Positions 51,578 to 59,771 of a stretch of DNA of 64,000 nucleotides are shown piece after piece (the first letter of the stretch is position 1; every line of letters begins with the position of its first letter). The stretch lies in NCBI GenBank assembly GCA_008360955.1, contig LUCM01003968.1:537244-601243 (forward strand), given 5' to 3'. Origin of the DNA: Fasciolopsis buskii. Lineage: Eukaryota; Platyhelminthes; Trematoda; Plagiorchiida; Fasciolidae. The notes beneath the pieces were generated by a model that ran no database searches, was not told where the DNA came from, and saw only the letters and a program-made list of their open reading frames with translations. The position numbers and the translations under genes were made by a program.

Positions 51578-54500
51578 TATATGAATCAAAAACTCGGAAC
51601 CGCAAGATGGAATCGAAAAGCAACAAATATCAGTAGAAGTATTCAAAGCCAGACGTAGACAATGACGTGATTCATTCGACCTCAGTTGCGAAAGAACAAA
51701 AGCCTAGCCATAAGTGACTGGAACAATCGCGAGCCCCCGTGAATCAAGCAATGCATGAAACACATTCATCACTTTTTACTGTGACTAAAGTCATTTGAAC
51801 TCACGTGGGATTCGCCGTTGGACATCTTGCGGAATACATTCGGATTATATCGCTGTGAGAAGCAAATGAAAAAAACAGACGGATTACATAACTGAAAATA
51901 ATCATAAACCATAGTTGAGTAAGTGGCTTAATTAAAAACCCACTTTACTGCTCACTGCAAATAGGATTGGGACTTTTAGAAACCAAGCACGCTGGGGAAT
52001 ATGACTCAGCGGTACAACTTGCACACAAACGACATAAGAAAACGGATTCCCCACGACATTTAGAAAAGTACCAAGTGATGAGCGCTTCATTCCGAAAATA
52101 GGTCCCAGAATCAAACACTGTTTATCAAGTTTTTACCTGCGCTATGATATCAGCACTTCTTTTTAGTTTGGAGTTCTGACGAAACGTCGAGAAAACATTA
52201 GTTTACAGCAGCGTAGCCGTTATAGTAAGATTGGACGCCGCTGCGATACGACGGCGTGTCTCCATGACCCAACAAGCTATACAGGATAGCTTAGTACCGA
52301 TTCACCACCTCAATGCATTTCACAAATTAAGTTCTCTACTTCATTGGTCGTCGTGTATGGTAGTGAAAACCGCGCTGTGCATTCCTTCGAGTAGGAAGGT
52401 TAATGACAAGCATGCTCTTGTTCACAACTACCGCGCTGAGTCATCGGTCCCCTACCACATGGATAAAACTTTTCAGCGAAAAGCTCTGGTTGGGATTCCC
52501 AAAGGAAACCTCTTTTGGGGTATGGACAGCGGCGGTGTATCTCTCATCCACCGAGAAGGGAAACTTGCCAACCTCTGTTCTTCCGACGCAAGGACCACAT
52601 GAGATACCACGAATACTTCGGTTCGACAGATTTACCGGATGGCAATATTAGTGGAAGAGCAGAAAACAAATGTTCATTTCACTTGGCTGATTCCAATCTC
52701 CACACAATAAACCAAATGGGGTAACAACCTACCTTAGTTGGAACTCTTGAAAATTTTAATATTGATGTGTGCTGGGCCCTTTAGAAGCGCACACAAGATT
52801 CCACCGCCTTACTCACTGTTCGTCACCCAAACACAACAACTTTCGCTTGACTCTTCGTAAGTCCGGTAACCCGGTTTCGAGCGCTGGCAGTCAGGCTGGC
52901 GTCGGAATCGTTCTGAGCATGAGTCGAACATGCACTGTTAGACTGGACTCCAGTCAACGGTTCTGTACGCGGTAACAACAGTCAACTGAAATGCCCTTGT
53001 CTCTACATTGTGTCTGTATACGCGCTCATTGATTGAACCTCTCCTAAAGCTAAAAAAGAATTCTAACGATGCTTATCCCGATTACTCCGAAGTGTGCGTT
53101 CAACGGGTGCTGTGGTCGTTGCTGGCGATTTCAACCCCCAACTTGGGTACACACTGGAGATGGAAGGGCACATCGGAGGGGTATGTTCCATCCCAACTGA
53201 TCCAACAAACTATGGGGACCACCTCACCCAAGTTCGTTTCGACCAGAGACTGTTTCTGGCGGACATCAACTTCTGTCGTATAAAACGACATCGGCTCACC
53301 TAGCTCCCTGCTTTTTCTTCACAGTGTTGGATGCAGACTGATCACACTACTGTAGGTCACTGGTAGCGTGGATCAATTAAACATGGACAATTATTCTGGT
53401 TCATACCTGTGGACTAAGACCGTGCAGTAGTTCGAGCTCGCAACATAAGCACCTAATCTGTAATCTAACCAACGTGAAGACCACCGACCTTGTACAACTG
53501 GTTCTGGATGAGCGTTCCGAAGGGCACTCAGGAGAACAGTATAGCTGGCCAACTGTCTCCTTGGGACACAAATGCATGCCTCGACGTCATCATCATCGTT
53601 AAAAAGCAAGGCAACCCACTGACCGCTGCCTTTCTCCAGAGTTACAAGTTTCGATAAAAGTGAATATCCAAAGGGAACAAAGAGCAGACATTCAAACGGA
53701 GGAAAAGAAAACATGTTGTTGCAACCAACATACGGAACACAGTCGAACTGCACAAACACACTCTTTCAATCATTCCGATTCGATACAAAATGACAACACG
53801 ATCGCCACTAATCGCGATTCACTATCATAGCGTTCAGTGTCTCCAGCCAGTTGGTTGACGGGTCATTGGTAACCCAATCACGAAGACGTGAGACACCTAC
53901 TTTACATACGTTCGCTGTACATTTCTGCATCCTGCGTTGCCATGCCATCTGTTCTTATTCACATGTCTTCTGCCATTCCTTGGGAGAAACCCAAAATAGA
54001 ACACGATATGTTAGACGAGTGTTCGCCATGCGCAACAAGTGACCCAACCAACTTAGTCAACTAAGTTTCATACGCTGAAAAAAGGTATTCGCAAGATTGG
54101 CACCTAGTACTAGATTCCTGAGCTCCACATTACTCACCCGGACACTGCCCACTCCCAGCGATACTACGCAGACATCCTCTACCCGACGAAAATCTCCCAT
54201 GTCCCGCGACCGTACAACCGAAATGAGTGTATTGCAGCACGGAACACACGACAATTCAACTTCAGCGAAATATTAGGCCGACGCCATGAGTGCTTCGGGC
54301 CAGCGTAAGCTGCACGAGCCTTAGATATACGCTTGTTTACCTCTACTGCCGAGTGACCGTCACTTGGCACGCAACTACCAAGGTAAGCAAAACGGTTCAC
54401 AATCGTTAGTTCCTCTCGATCCATTATCAAGTTCGGAACGACTGTTGTCCAGTTCTGTAACACCACTTTAAACTTTGAACGTGCAAAGCACATGCCGAAC

Positions 54501-57205
54501 CGAGCAACCGACCTCGACAGTCTATCTAGTGCGCGTTGTGCATGATCCGCGGATTCGAACAGGCATACAACGTCGTCTGGGTAATCTTGATCGCACAACC
54601 GAACTGAGCACACTGGGGCACAGTAAAAACGACATTTCAACTTCAGTGAAATATCAGGCCGAAGCCATAAAGGCTTCAGTCCAGCGTAAGCTGCTCGAGC
54701 CTTCGATATATCTGTGTTTACCTCCACTGCGGAAATACTAGTGGAAGAGTCACAGATACAAACGTCCGCCCAAATAAAGTAGCGTAAGACCTGCTAAACG
54801 GGTCAGTGAAGTGCTCAGCCCAATGGTCCAGCATTTGTTGATCACCATAAATGAGCTCTCCATTCATACCAAACACGACTTTACTAACCGAAGTACGCCA
54901 CCTTCGGTGACACGTAACAGCTTCGCACTTCAGGAGACGAAGCAGCTCAATCTGTAAGTCAACGCGGTGTAGAAACAGTCCAAATTAGTAAGGCTGAAGC
55001 GCGTTTCTAGATTGGATCTCGGTTAACAGTCGCTTGTGTGCCATGAGAATGTAGGGATCAACCGGATTCGGGAGGGATATTTAAAATAAACGCAGTTTAC
55101 TTGACTTGTTGGCATGCACCCCAACGGACGAGTTTTACGAGGAACCTACTAATACAATTTCGAAAAGTGAAGGCTCTGACAAAGTAGTGGTGGAAGGTGA
55201 ATTTAATGGAAAAGCTGGATGACTTATTGCACTGGAAGCTTGTTTAGGTGGGTGATGCGCCTTGCCTGCACAGCGAACAGACAACGGGGAAAGACTTGTC
55301 CAGTGTTGTGCAGACAATAATTTATTCTTGTCTAGTACGAATTTTCGACATATTTCGCGTCTCACGGAGTCTTGGTACCCTAACTCGATGGACAGTCTGA
55401 GTCCGATCGAACATATCATAGTAAGCCAACATTGGCGCGGTGCTGCACAGAACTGCAGATCGTACTGGACCACTTAAGTCGATTCGGACTATGCGTTCGT
55501 TTTATCGTGATTTCTACCGTAGCCCAACGGCCATCGTCGCCGGCCACAAACTCGATTGGCTGTCGAACGTCTGTCTGATTCGGCTGTTCGCAACAGCTAT
55601 GAACAGAAACTATCCGAGGGACTAAGAACTGCGACGAGCAACGGTGTAGACGAGTAGTTGGATCAAATCAAATAGGCGATGCATTTGGTAGCAGATTTCG
55701 CCTGTGGTCCCAGGTCTAGCGTTCATCAAAAACACTAGATCTCTTAACGCTCGCCGAATCTAATGGAGCAAAAACGCCAGCTCCGTAACAACACGGAGGT
55801 GAATAAGATGCATGAACAGTTACAGCCTCAGTTGACGATAAGCTTTAAAAGTGGCCGTGAAAACTGGTGGGTTAAGGTAGCTGAAGAGATGGAAGTAGCG
55901 GCCGCCTCAGGTAACAGTCAAAGACTGCTTAAGCTATTGCGTGAACCCGGCGGGTGGCGAACTTCGGTTAGTGAAATCGTGTTTGATATGACTACAACGT
56001 TCTATAAGGCTGTTAACAGCTTCGCCCTGTGCCGAGGACGTTGGCTGAGGTTGATGTATTTCAAATGGCACAGCAAGCCCAACAAACTACAGCAGTGACG
56101 AAATGAAATGAACCGAAATGGAGTCCCCGATCCAGGAACTCCGTAGCAGATCGTATAAAAGACCACAGACTGATTGAGGAAATATCGCCTTACCAGCCAA
56201 GTTCAGAAAAAACATTTGTAATGATGGTCAAGCGCTTGTGTACTTTTGGCAGATACCACCGGCCCCTTAGATGAAATATCCGAGCATCTTTCGAGGCGAA
56301 CTCGTAGCTCAGCTGGCGATACGAATGCATGTATTGCGCCTATGCGTGGGTTCGAATCTCGCTGATGTGGAAGATTTCACACAAGAGGACCAATCGTACA
56401 TTCGTCAAATCAGCCAAAACAAAACCTCGTAGTCCTTGACTTATCAAGTCCAAATGCACCTCCGATTAGAGGAAACCATTCTCTATAACCTCTTCGTTAA
56501 CGTAAGAGCGGAAAAGTAATCTCGTAATGACCGGTTTGTTTTTCATGCTGAGGTGGTAAAACGAAGAATACTCCTAACTTACTGCACAGGTCACATGTTT
56601 ACGATGTCCAACTAAGTCCAGGCTGGGCATCCAGTTCGTACGATCAATGAGTTTGGCGGTCGGAAAGCCGTTATTGATAGCGTGAGGAGCGGCGATGGTG
56701 GATCCATCTAGACTCCATGAGATACGCATCACTTGGCTTTGTCCAGTAGCCTGTAATTAGCAGACATGAAGTTTTAATCGAGTGTTAAAAGCAGCGGCAA
56801 AACACAGTACTAGGGTAGAAAGTGCGAAAAATTATCAACACCATGAGAAAGCTGATAGAGTGTAAATAAAGTTATAACACTGTTAACAAAAAAAATTTCA
56901 AACTAGAAAAGTAAAGTTACGAACCTTAGCGAACGGCTTTTTGATATTTGCTTCGATCTGCCAATCTGAAGTACGCCAAACGTTCACAGCAACATCATCA
57001 CCCTGAGTGGCAAGATAACGACCAATCGGATCCCAAGCAACACCTTTCACAAATCCACGGTGTCCACGCAATGTGGTTAACAGGCTGAACTGACCAGGAG
57101 CAGCCCCTGATGCAGTGCTCAAGCGACACCAGACGTTAACATTGTTATCTACGCTGGCCGAGGCCAAATTTCGACCATCTTGTGACCAGGCTAAATCGAT
57201 TATAT
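29056..57205 (-). CDS. HIRA: HIRA histone chaperone gene, 18 exons assembled, N-terminal exons missing
   Basis: HIRA is the scaffold of the nuclear HIRA complex that deposits histone H3.3-H4 outside replication, with ASF1a and the UBN1 and CABIN1 subunits. On the minus strand I assemble 18 exons: 57205..56925, 56750..56583, 51852..51805, 50506..50456, 50328..50258, 48084..47979, 46130..45837, 43917..43841, 43647..43422, 43197..43112, 41428..41013, 40270..39964, 38757..38339, 38169..38064, 36532..36398, 35384..35245, 30163..30075, 29187..29056. They total 3,152 nt; after the 2 nt that complete an upstream codon this gives 1,049 codons and a stop, with all 17 splice phases compatible. Human HIRA is 1,017 residues. 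The order is WD40 repeats, B domain, acidic/basic linker, Hir domain and C-terminal helices. The first ~120 residues (start codon and WD repeats 1-2) are not seen. Introns are GT-AG and range from about 130 nt to 5 kb; the large ones are filled with retroelements. Confidence 0.95.
29809..29880 (+). repeat. tRNA-like Pol III core of retroposon copy 2
   Basis: GCCCGGTAGCGTAATGGCTA gives the A-box region and GGGTTCGCGTCCC the B-box. The acceptor ends GCCCGG and TCGGGC pair; the anticodon-loop position reads CAC. It looks like a tRNA pseudogene head, not a functional tRNA. Confidence 0.7.
29891..29933 (+). ncRNA. Hammerhead motif with mutated core
   Basis: GCACTG, CTGATGA, stem II (TCCC, loop AACAA, GGA) and GCAGCTGTACAG are present, but the GAAA core is GAGG. 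Loss of the conserved A residues should abolish cleavage. Confidence 0.6.
30075..30163 (-). CDS. HIRA: HIRA exon: penultimate, LRSICQDLIGPV block
   Basis: This exon has 89 nt, phases 1 in and 0 out, acceptor ctttgcag, donor gtaatt. EEEQLRSICQDLIGPVFRGS aligns with human EYRLREICKDLLGPVHYSTG. It is separated from the previous exon by a 5-kb intron made almost wholly of RTE debris. Confidence 0.94.
30640..32735 (+). mobile_element. RTE-type LINE, internally deleted, antisense in HIRA intron
   Basis: The 5' region (30640-31390) matches 52225-52700. The endonuclease end (31440-31760) shows DHRLLLAYTNFRHK and WRGSIDNCRLFW. The reverse transcriptase (31960-32735) shows LDLKGAFDSVDRTPLVREH, then after a frameshift DEVMEDALECLQN, YPDDVVCLFESADHAQRALD and FAYLGSCVSSDGHSAVEVN. 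The catalytic box is YPDD. It lies in the 5-kb HIRA intron. Confidence 0.85.
32704..33115 (-). mobile_element. RTE reverse-transcriptase fragment, inverted relative to its neighbour
   Basis: On the minus strand it repeats the reverse-transcriptase section of the plus-strand copy (motif A LDLKGAFDS to the region before YADD). It abuts the end of that copy tail-to-tail, making a long inverted repeat. Confidence 0.85.
33120..34260 (+). mobile_element. Second RTE-like LINE family, internally deleted
   Basis: The linker (33120-33660) has FSGPSCTVNLPPILASEPTQ, then a jump to reverse-transcriptase motif A onward. That part shows MFDPVDFVILWRYLSMKDMP, FRAYGDLLSEFTTRRGIRQG and, after a frameshift, LSDLGYADDVVLLSDDTSK. 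The YADD box is intact but the frame is broken. The 171-codon minus-strand ORF at 33161-33676 is a shadow of the linker. Confidence 0.75.
34320..35240. other. Intron sequence, one tRNA-like patch
   Basis: HIRA intron DNA without recognised coding content. A short stretch near 35165 (ggctgtagcacagatggcg) looks like a tRNA A-box region but no B-box follows convincingly. Confidence 0.3.
35245..35384 (-). CDS. HIRA: HIRA exon: C-terminal helix with EYRYWLTRWFRHLVED
   Basis: This exon has 140 nt, phases 2 in and 1 out, acceptor ccaatatcag, donor gtaagt. FGSSAEYRYWLTRWFRHLVE matches human LQSSHEYRHWLLVYARYLVN. A second acceptor at 35,327 would also keep the helix but breaks the phase with the preceding exon, so the longer form is preferred. 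The ORF reading on through the acceptor is accidental. Confidence 0.93.
36398..36532 (-). CDS. HIRA: HIRA exon: Hir domain, CPPGPLASCQLL block
   Basis: This exon has 135 nt, phases 2 in and 2 out, acceptor cattttag, donor gtacat. The block SCPPGPLASCQLLAKTIGAA lies where human has MLCSGPLAIIQGRTSNSGRQ. Only this frame is open across the exon. Confidence 0.88.
37305..37770 (+). mobile_element. RTE-type LINE C-terminal fragment, antisense in HIRA intron
   Basis: The plus strand shows, across two frames, VTRRLDVRYLVLG and RLSRRTLFSEAG, like the NAEVRRRVLG and HRLPRRAM segments of the RTE C-terminal region. RGG and WRIGSCK-like ends follow. The first 90 nt (GLELTNLRPLRHRHDIP) look like a separate SINE-type piece. 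Confidence 0.6.
38064..38169 (-). CDS. HIRA: HIRA exon: Hir domain, GQPVVHKRDGSSYLF block
   Basis: This exon has 106 nt, phases 1 in and 2 out, acceptor gtcattag, donor gtgagt. NGQPVVHKRDGSSYLFHVEG then RSW matches human HGIPVMNLSDGKAYCFNPSL then STW. The Trp codon is split with the next exon. Confidence 0.93.
38339..38757 (-). CDS. HIRA: HIRA exon: Hir domain beta-propeller-like core
   Basis: This exon has 419 nt, 139 full codons, acceptor ccttgcag, donor gtaagt. Key blocks are GDLDGRIRLLYSTGGCLCPP, IILDSPIHLLAL and LVALCQSGRVVIWHLNV. They match human ACEKRMLSVFSTCGRRLLSP, ILLPSPISTLHC and VMALTAAATLSVWDVHR. A Ser/Asn-rich insert between them is absent from the human protein. Confidence 0.95.
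39150..39310 (-). repeat. Possible tRNA-derived SINE piece
   Basis: On the minus strand a B-box-like GGATTCGATTCCTG follows an A-box-like stretch (gtgaggcaaatgcgtgg). It lies in the HIRA intron between 38757 and 39964. Weak support. Confidence 0.3.
39964..40270 (-). CDS. HIRA: HIRA exon: start of the Hir domain
   Basis: This exon has 307 nt, phases 1 in and 2 out, acceptor tctcattag, donor gtgagt. It ends with RPLWEIVSEKRLTAYSYT, corresponding to human KEWETVLTSRILTAAGSC at the entry of the HIRA C-terminal domain. Confidence 0.9.
41013..41428 (-). CDS. HIRA: HIRA exon: charged linker with basic KRKIGRQKKKRRVR tract
   Basis: This exon has 416 nt, 138 full codons, phases 2 in and 1 out, acceptor tatacacag, donor gtaagc. 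It holds a Ser/Pro-rich start and the basic tract KRKIGRQKKKRRVRLFLEPD. The tract matches in place the human KKKKGRPRKD tract and is a likely nuclear localisation signal. Confidence 0.88.
43112..43197 (-). CDS. HIRA: HIRA exon: short linker exon with RTPVQEALRM
   Basis: This exon has 86 nt, phase 0 in and 2 out, acceptor cttttcag, donor gtgagt. The stretch NRTPVQEALRMECNFSKA corresponds to the human TPTAVERLKEQNLVKEL region. Confidence 0.85.
43422..43647 (-). CDS. HIRA: HIRA exon: Ser/Thr/Pro-rich linker after the B domain
   Basis: One nt completes Ala, then 75 codons rich in Ser, Gln, Pro and Thr, ending ALSSPSGT. Several Ser-Pro and Thr-Pro pairs could be proline-directed phosphosites; this is inference. 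Acceptor gatttcag, donor gtaagt, phases 2 in and 0 out. Confidence 0.88.
43841..43917 (-). CDS. HIRA: HIRA exon: B domain, ASF1-binding motif
   Basis: A 77-nt exon (acceptor ccctctag, donor gtaagc) encodes KQIETRGKDGRRRIIPKFLG followed by HLD. Human HIRA has KQVETRTADGRRRITPLCIA then QLD. The HIRA B domain is the segment that binds the ASF1a-H3-H4 complex, and its Arg-Arg-Arg-Ile core is retained here, so binding to ASF1 is predicted to be conserved. Confidence 0.96.
44480..44700 (-). repeat. tRNA-like SINE piece in HIRA intron
   Basis: A reversed B-box-like gatctgaacccaggc is followed by anticodon-stem-like and A-box-like stretches up to tgccgccagc. Plausible SINE head on the minus strand; no second copy was found in the window. 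Confidence 0.35.
45837..46130 (-). CDS. HIRA: HIRA exon: linker after the WD40 propeller
   Basis: This exon has 98 codons, phase 0 at both ends, acceptor ctttacag. It opens VRLHHKAYGQSLLEKFDPES, corresponding to human SRIHQSTYGKSLAI. The rest is low-complexity linker rich in Gln, Ser, Thr and Pro. The donor gtaatt after TCA is weak and chosen because it alone gives the right phase for the B-domain exon. Confidence 0.85.
46330..46880 (+). mobile_element. Jockey-like LINE, 3' end of the reverse-transcriptase ORF
   Basis: The plus strand reads SRRSLIPAHRLLLFKTQIRP then ALEYCS, and after breaks LDRVQRKAIELITVPSL. The pattern (LTPAHRLLLYKSQIRPxLEYCSHIW, then LDRVQKRAIRLI) is that of Jockey/CR1-group LINEs. 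A degraded FFP-like C-terminal segment ends near 46,880. It is antisense in the HIRA intron between 46131 and 47978. Confidence 0.75.
47979..48084 (-). CDS. HIRA: HIRA exon: last WD40 repeat (SLDGTVSYMGF)
   Basis: The acceptor is actcgcag. One nt completes Trp, then 35 codons follow, including SADGQELMACSLDGTVSYMG. This matches human TLNGLGILVCSMDGSVAFLD. The donor is gttagt, a less common form, and phase 0 supports it. A 119-codon plus-strand ORF over the same bases (47850..48209) is a shadow. Confidence 0.93.
50258..50328 (-). CDS. HIRA: HIRA exon: WD40 repeat, RRALVVIQDLF segment
   Basis: This exon has 71 nt, starts in phase 0 and ends in phase 2, with donor gtaagt. The translation TTAARRALVVIQDLFTNSVC followed by DLTW matches human LTCLKRPLVVIHELFDKSIM and DISW. 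The last codon (Trp) is completed by the next exon. Confidence 0.93.
50456..50506 (-). CDS. HIRA: HIRA exon: WD40 strand with GSKDRSVSVW (17 codons)
   Basis: A 51-nt exon, acceptor cttttag and donor gtaagt, reads SLVCLALGSKDRSVSVW. It matches human CCCAVGSKDRSLSVW. Phase 0 at both ends. Confidence 0.92.
50858..51582 (+). repeat. Short interspersed repeat, family B, copy 2, with AT tail
   Basis: 50858-50945 matches 9314-9400. The following 600 nt are not shared and end in a long (AT)n run. The whole block sits in the HIRA intron between 50507 and 51804. Confidence 0.45.
51546..51582. repeat. (AT)n microsatellite
   Basis: About 18 AT dinucleotides with one AC interruption near 51572. Confidence 0.95.
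51805..51852 (-). CDS. HIRA: HIRA exon: short WD40 linker exon (16 codons)
   Basis: A 48-nt exon, acceptor ttctcacag and donor gtgagt, reads RYNPNVFRKMSNGESH. This corresponds to human VKFNPKIFKKKQKNGSS directly after the GHRK motif. It is in phase 0 at both ends, so it fits exactly between its neighbours. Confidence 0.9.
52225..53385 (+). mobile_element. RTE-type LINE 5' part and endonuclease domain, antisense in HIRA intron
   Basis: It begins with a 5' region like the one at 30640. The endonuclease follows: TGAVVVAGDFNPQLGYTLEM with the GDFN metal-binding motif, then TDPTNYGDHLTQVRFDQRLF and LADINFCRIKRHRLT. Frame breaks flank this part. The fragment stops near 53385. Confidence 0.8.
53588..55000 (-). 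mobile_element. RTE-type LINE 3' half, rearranged
   Basis: The (CATCAT) start at 53588 is the (GAT)n 3' tail on the minus strand. Going upstream come the C-terminal region (53760-54250), the thumb and the reverse-transcriptase part (LCDQDYPDDVVCLFESADHA). Then a second partial copy of the thumb start appears (54605-54727), then the pre-RT linker (54745-54990: RWRTSVSKVVFGMNGELIYG). Most of the reverse transcriptase between linker and YPDD is missing, and the thumb start is present twice. Confidence 0.8.
55090..56270 (+). mobile_element. RTE-type LINE endonuclease to linker, antisense in HIRA intron
   Basis: The endonuclease shows VVVEGEFNGKAG (GDFN degraded to GEFN), then AQRTDNGERLVQCCADNNLF, STNFRHISRLTESWYPN and HIIVSQHWRGAAQNCRSYW. 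The linker has ENWWVKVAEEMEVAAASGNS then GGWRTSVSEIV. It stops near 56270, before the reverse transcriptase. Confidence 0.8.
56296..56370 (+). repeat. tRNA-like sequence, SINE head or tRNA pseudogene
   Basis: TAGCTCAGCTGGCGATACG (A-box) and GTGGGTTCGAATCTC (B-box) are well formed and spaced like a tRNA. The acceptor ends do not pair cleanly. Directly follows the RTE fragment. Confidence 0.5.
56583..56750 (-). CDS. HIRA: HIRA exon: WD40 repeat with the GHRK motif
   Basis: This exon has 56 codons, phase 0 at both ends, acceptor attacag and donor gtaagt. The translation includes VMRISWSLDGSTIAAPHAIN and LDLVGHRKHVTCA, matching human VLRLSWSPDGHYLVSAHAMN and MDFVGHRKAVTVV. A 4.7-kb intron full of RTE fragments follows. 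Confidence 0.95.
56925..57205 (-). CDS. HIRA: HIRA exon (first visible): WD40 repeats around residues 125-220 of the human protein
   Basis: The acceptor is tttag at 57206; 2 nt complete a codon, then 93 codons follow. The translation contains IIDLAWSQDGRNLASASVDN, LRGHRGFVKGVAWDPIGRYL and VWRTSDWQIEANIKKPF. These align block for block with human HIRA (VMDVAWSPHDAWLASCSVDN, LRGHSGLVKGLTWDPVGKYI, VWRTLDWQLETSITKPF). The donor is gttcgt, unusual but the only one giving phase 0 into the next exon. The GH and WD dipeptides of the WD40 fold are in place. Confidence 0.95.
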
Positions 57206-59400
57206 CTAAAATGATTGTAGAGAATATTGGCAAAAATTCAGTGAAAAAGTGAATACCCAGGGATTAAAAAAATGCTTGAGCTTTACGATACTTTGAGGTT
57301 TTTGAGAATAAGCAGTTGGTCTGTAGTTGCACGTGGCCAAACCGCACAAAGCGCGTTAAAAGTAACTACCACACGGGACTCTCTATAGCGACATAACACA
57401 ATAAGGAAAATGTTCACCACACCATCCTTTTTTCATTGCACATATATCACATGATCAGAGCGTGAAGGGCATGCCATAGCTTCTAAGGCATACTGTACCA
57501 TCACGGACACCCAACAATCATGACCACGTAACTTGAAGCACATTAGAGCCGTATCAGAAATCAAGAGGTTAGGTGCGTTAACCAACGAGGTTACAGCAAA
57601 TTGTTATCTACTAACAACGACCTATCACTGGAATCTAAGACTTCGAAAGTCACTACCATAGGACGAGTGATCTGTCACATGACTAAAATGAAGTCCATGG
57701 TTATAGACAGATCAGTGTAAGTTAAGCCAAATGATATCAATCAACCAATTTAAAAGTCAGTCCCTAAAGTACTCACCCGAACGTGAGTGCTGAAACAACA
57801 TTGTTCCCCGACGATCTAGTGGTAAAACGAAACCAGCGGATAGTGCATTGCTCTCGCTTCAATCACTGGTGCCTAATTGTTTGCTTTTTCTGATTAGCTT
57901 TCTCTTGCTGTTATACGCTCAACTTATCTAAGTCAGTCCCAAGTTACCTACAGTGCTTATCTGCAGTAGAACTCAATCCCGACAGCAATCATCTACGAAC
58001 GAACACATTGTCTTGGCTCGGATCTGGATCTTGATATCTTCGCAAAGGAGGAACAAATTTGGTCCATCCCAACGATATGCACTCTGGACGACGAGCACAG
58101 TTGGTCGTTTATCGTCAGGGGAAAATCATCCACAAGTTATTAACCGACGATACAGATGTCGGGCGAGGCCGTGGATACTTAGGAAAAGCACCTACTTTTG
58201 TGAAGAACCACAACTTCAAATACATTCTCTGCTAGTGGAACAAACTAGTTCGTCGAAAACCTAGCACAGGAAAGGCAAACCACTACCTACTGCACAAGAA
58301 ACACTATATGGAATGTTCTGGGAAAGTGCGAAACTCAAGTAATCACAAGCAAGAAAAATTCAAAAACGCAAAGCAAAACAAACACATTTGGCTGAACAGT
58401 TGCATCGCTTTCATGGTTATGTCGTTTGATGAAGACCAACGTCAGTACAAGGAGTCGAAAGGTAATTTATGTCTACCCGGAATTTAGACGTGTTCAGGTG
58501 AGCTGAAGAATGTGAAGAAATCGACGACCGATATGTTTGCAAACCGGGACTATGCCCTGGTTGGTGTAACACAGGTAAACGATTATGCAATATCATTGGT
58601 AAAGAGGAATACGTGCTCAAAAACCCCTCTCTCGACCGTCAGAACACGAATAAGCTCACCTCCAGTGTGCCCGCGGAGCACGGATGAGCAACGCCAATGC
58701 TCCGTAAATTTCGTTTGTTCTTTAGAACCAAAAACGGTTGTTTGTCGTGAAGTTGCTCTAGAAAACAGAAGACAGAGATGAAGTTACCAGACTGTCATTA
58801 GTCCAAAGATTATCGACTCAAGATGGTCAAATCTTGGCCGGAATTCAGTAATAAAACTTATCAGTTTAAACACTGGTGGCATCAGCAGCTAGTGTCGAGA
58901 GTTTTCAAATGACCCGCACAACTGAGGGTAACAATATCGCGACTGGTGGTGCAATGTTAAGTGACAGAAGACAATAACCAACTATCAGAATGTTTTCAAA
59001 AAACACGTTCAGCAACATGACCTTAGAATACACTTAAAATACCGAGAGCAGCAAATCTAAATCCACGGAGACGATTGCTTGCGCCAGCAATCGTGGTATA
59101 TGTGTTGCTCCCCCATTCTTGATCATCGCCGCCGCGTACTGTGAGCTAGAAACAGAGCCAAGAATAGCTTTGTAGGCAACAAGGCCCAATGTCACTATTC
59201 TAGGGCACAGCTAATAGGATGCTATGGTCGCGTGTCAAGGTATTTCCTGTCCTTCAAGTTTTCTTCCTACCATCAGTTTCTCTGATAGTCTTGTAGATGA
59301 ACCATACGAAGAAAGTTTGGGGCTTCTGTTCCCAGTTTTGCTTCCATTTACACAGCACTTCATTAACCTACTCATCCCATGATTGATTTATATTCTGCTA
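57206..59400. other. HIRA first-intron DNA, no upstream exon found
   Basis: I looked here for the WD40 exons that should precede 57205 (ending in phase 1 after HSG-like residues) and found none. A tRNA-like stretch lies near 57815 (gacgatctagtggtaaaacg). Confidence 0.4.
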
Positions 59401-59771
59401 TCTGAATGTGGACAAACTACACGATTCAGATGGTATCCTGTTCAGCTATCACCGCTTTGATCCCCTTCATCTTTCTGCTTTCCCGATCTTGTGGGTACTC
59501 CCAATTATCAAACACGGCGAACTCGGAAACCCGAAAAACTGCCGTTTAATTTCTCCAAATCTTTCACTTATAAATCTCCCGAAACCACCACCACCGGTTG
59601 ACTGGATTCACTTCTCGAATCAAAAAATACTGCGAACGGACCTCCGATATGAATTCCGACGGTATGGTCCCACTAGTGAATCGCTAGCTTTTGTCTGCAG
59701 CTCTTGGTCGCCCGAATTCGATAACCATTCAGAAACACATCTGGTTTCGCTCGATATCCACAAAGTCATCC

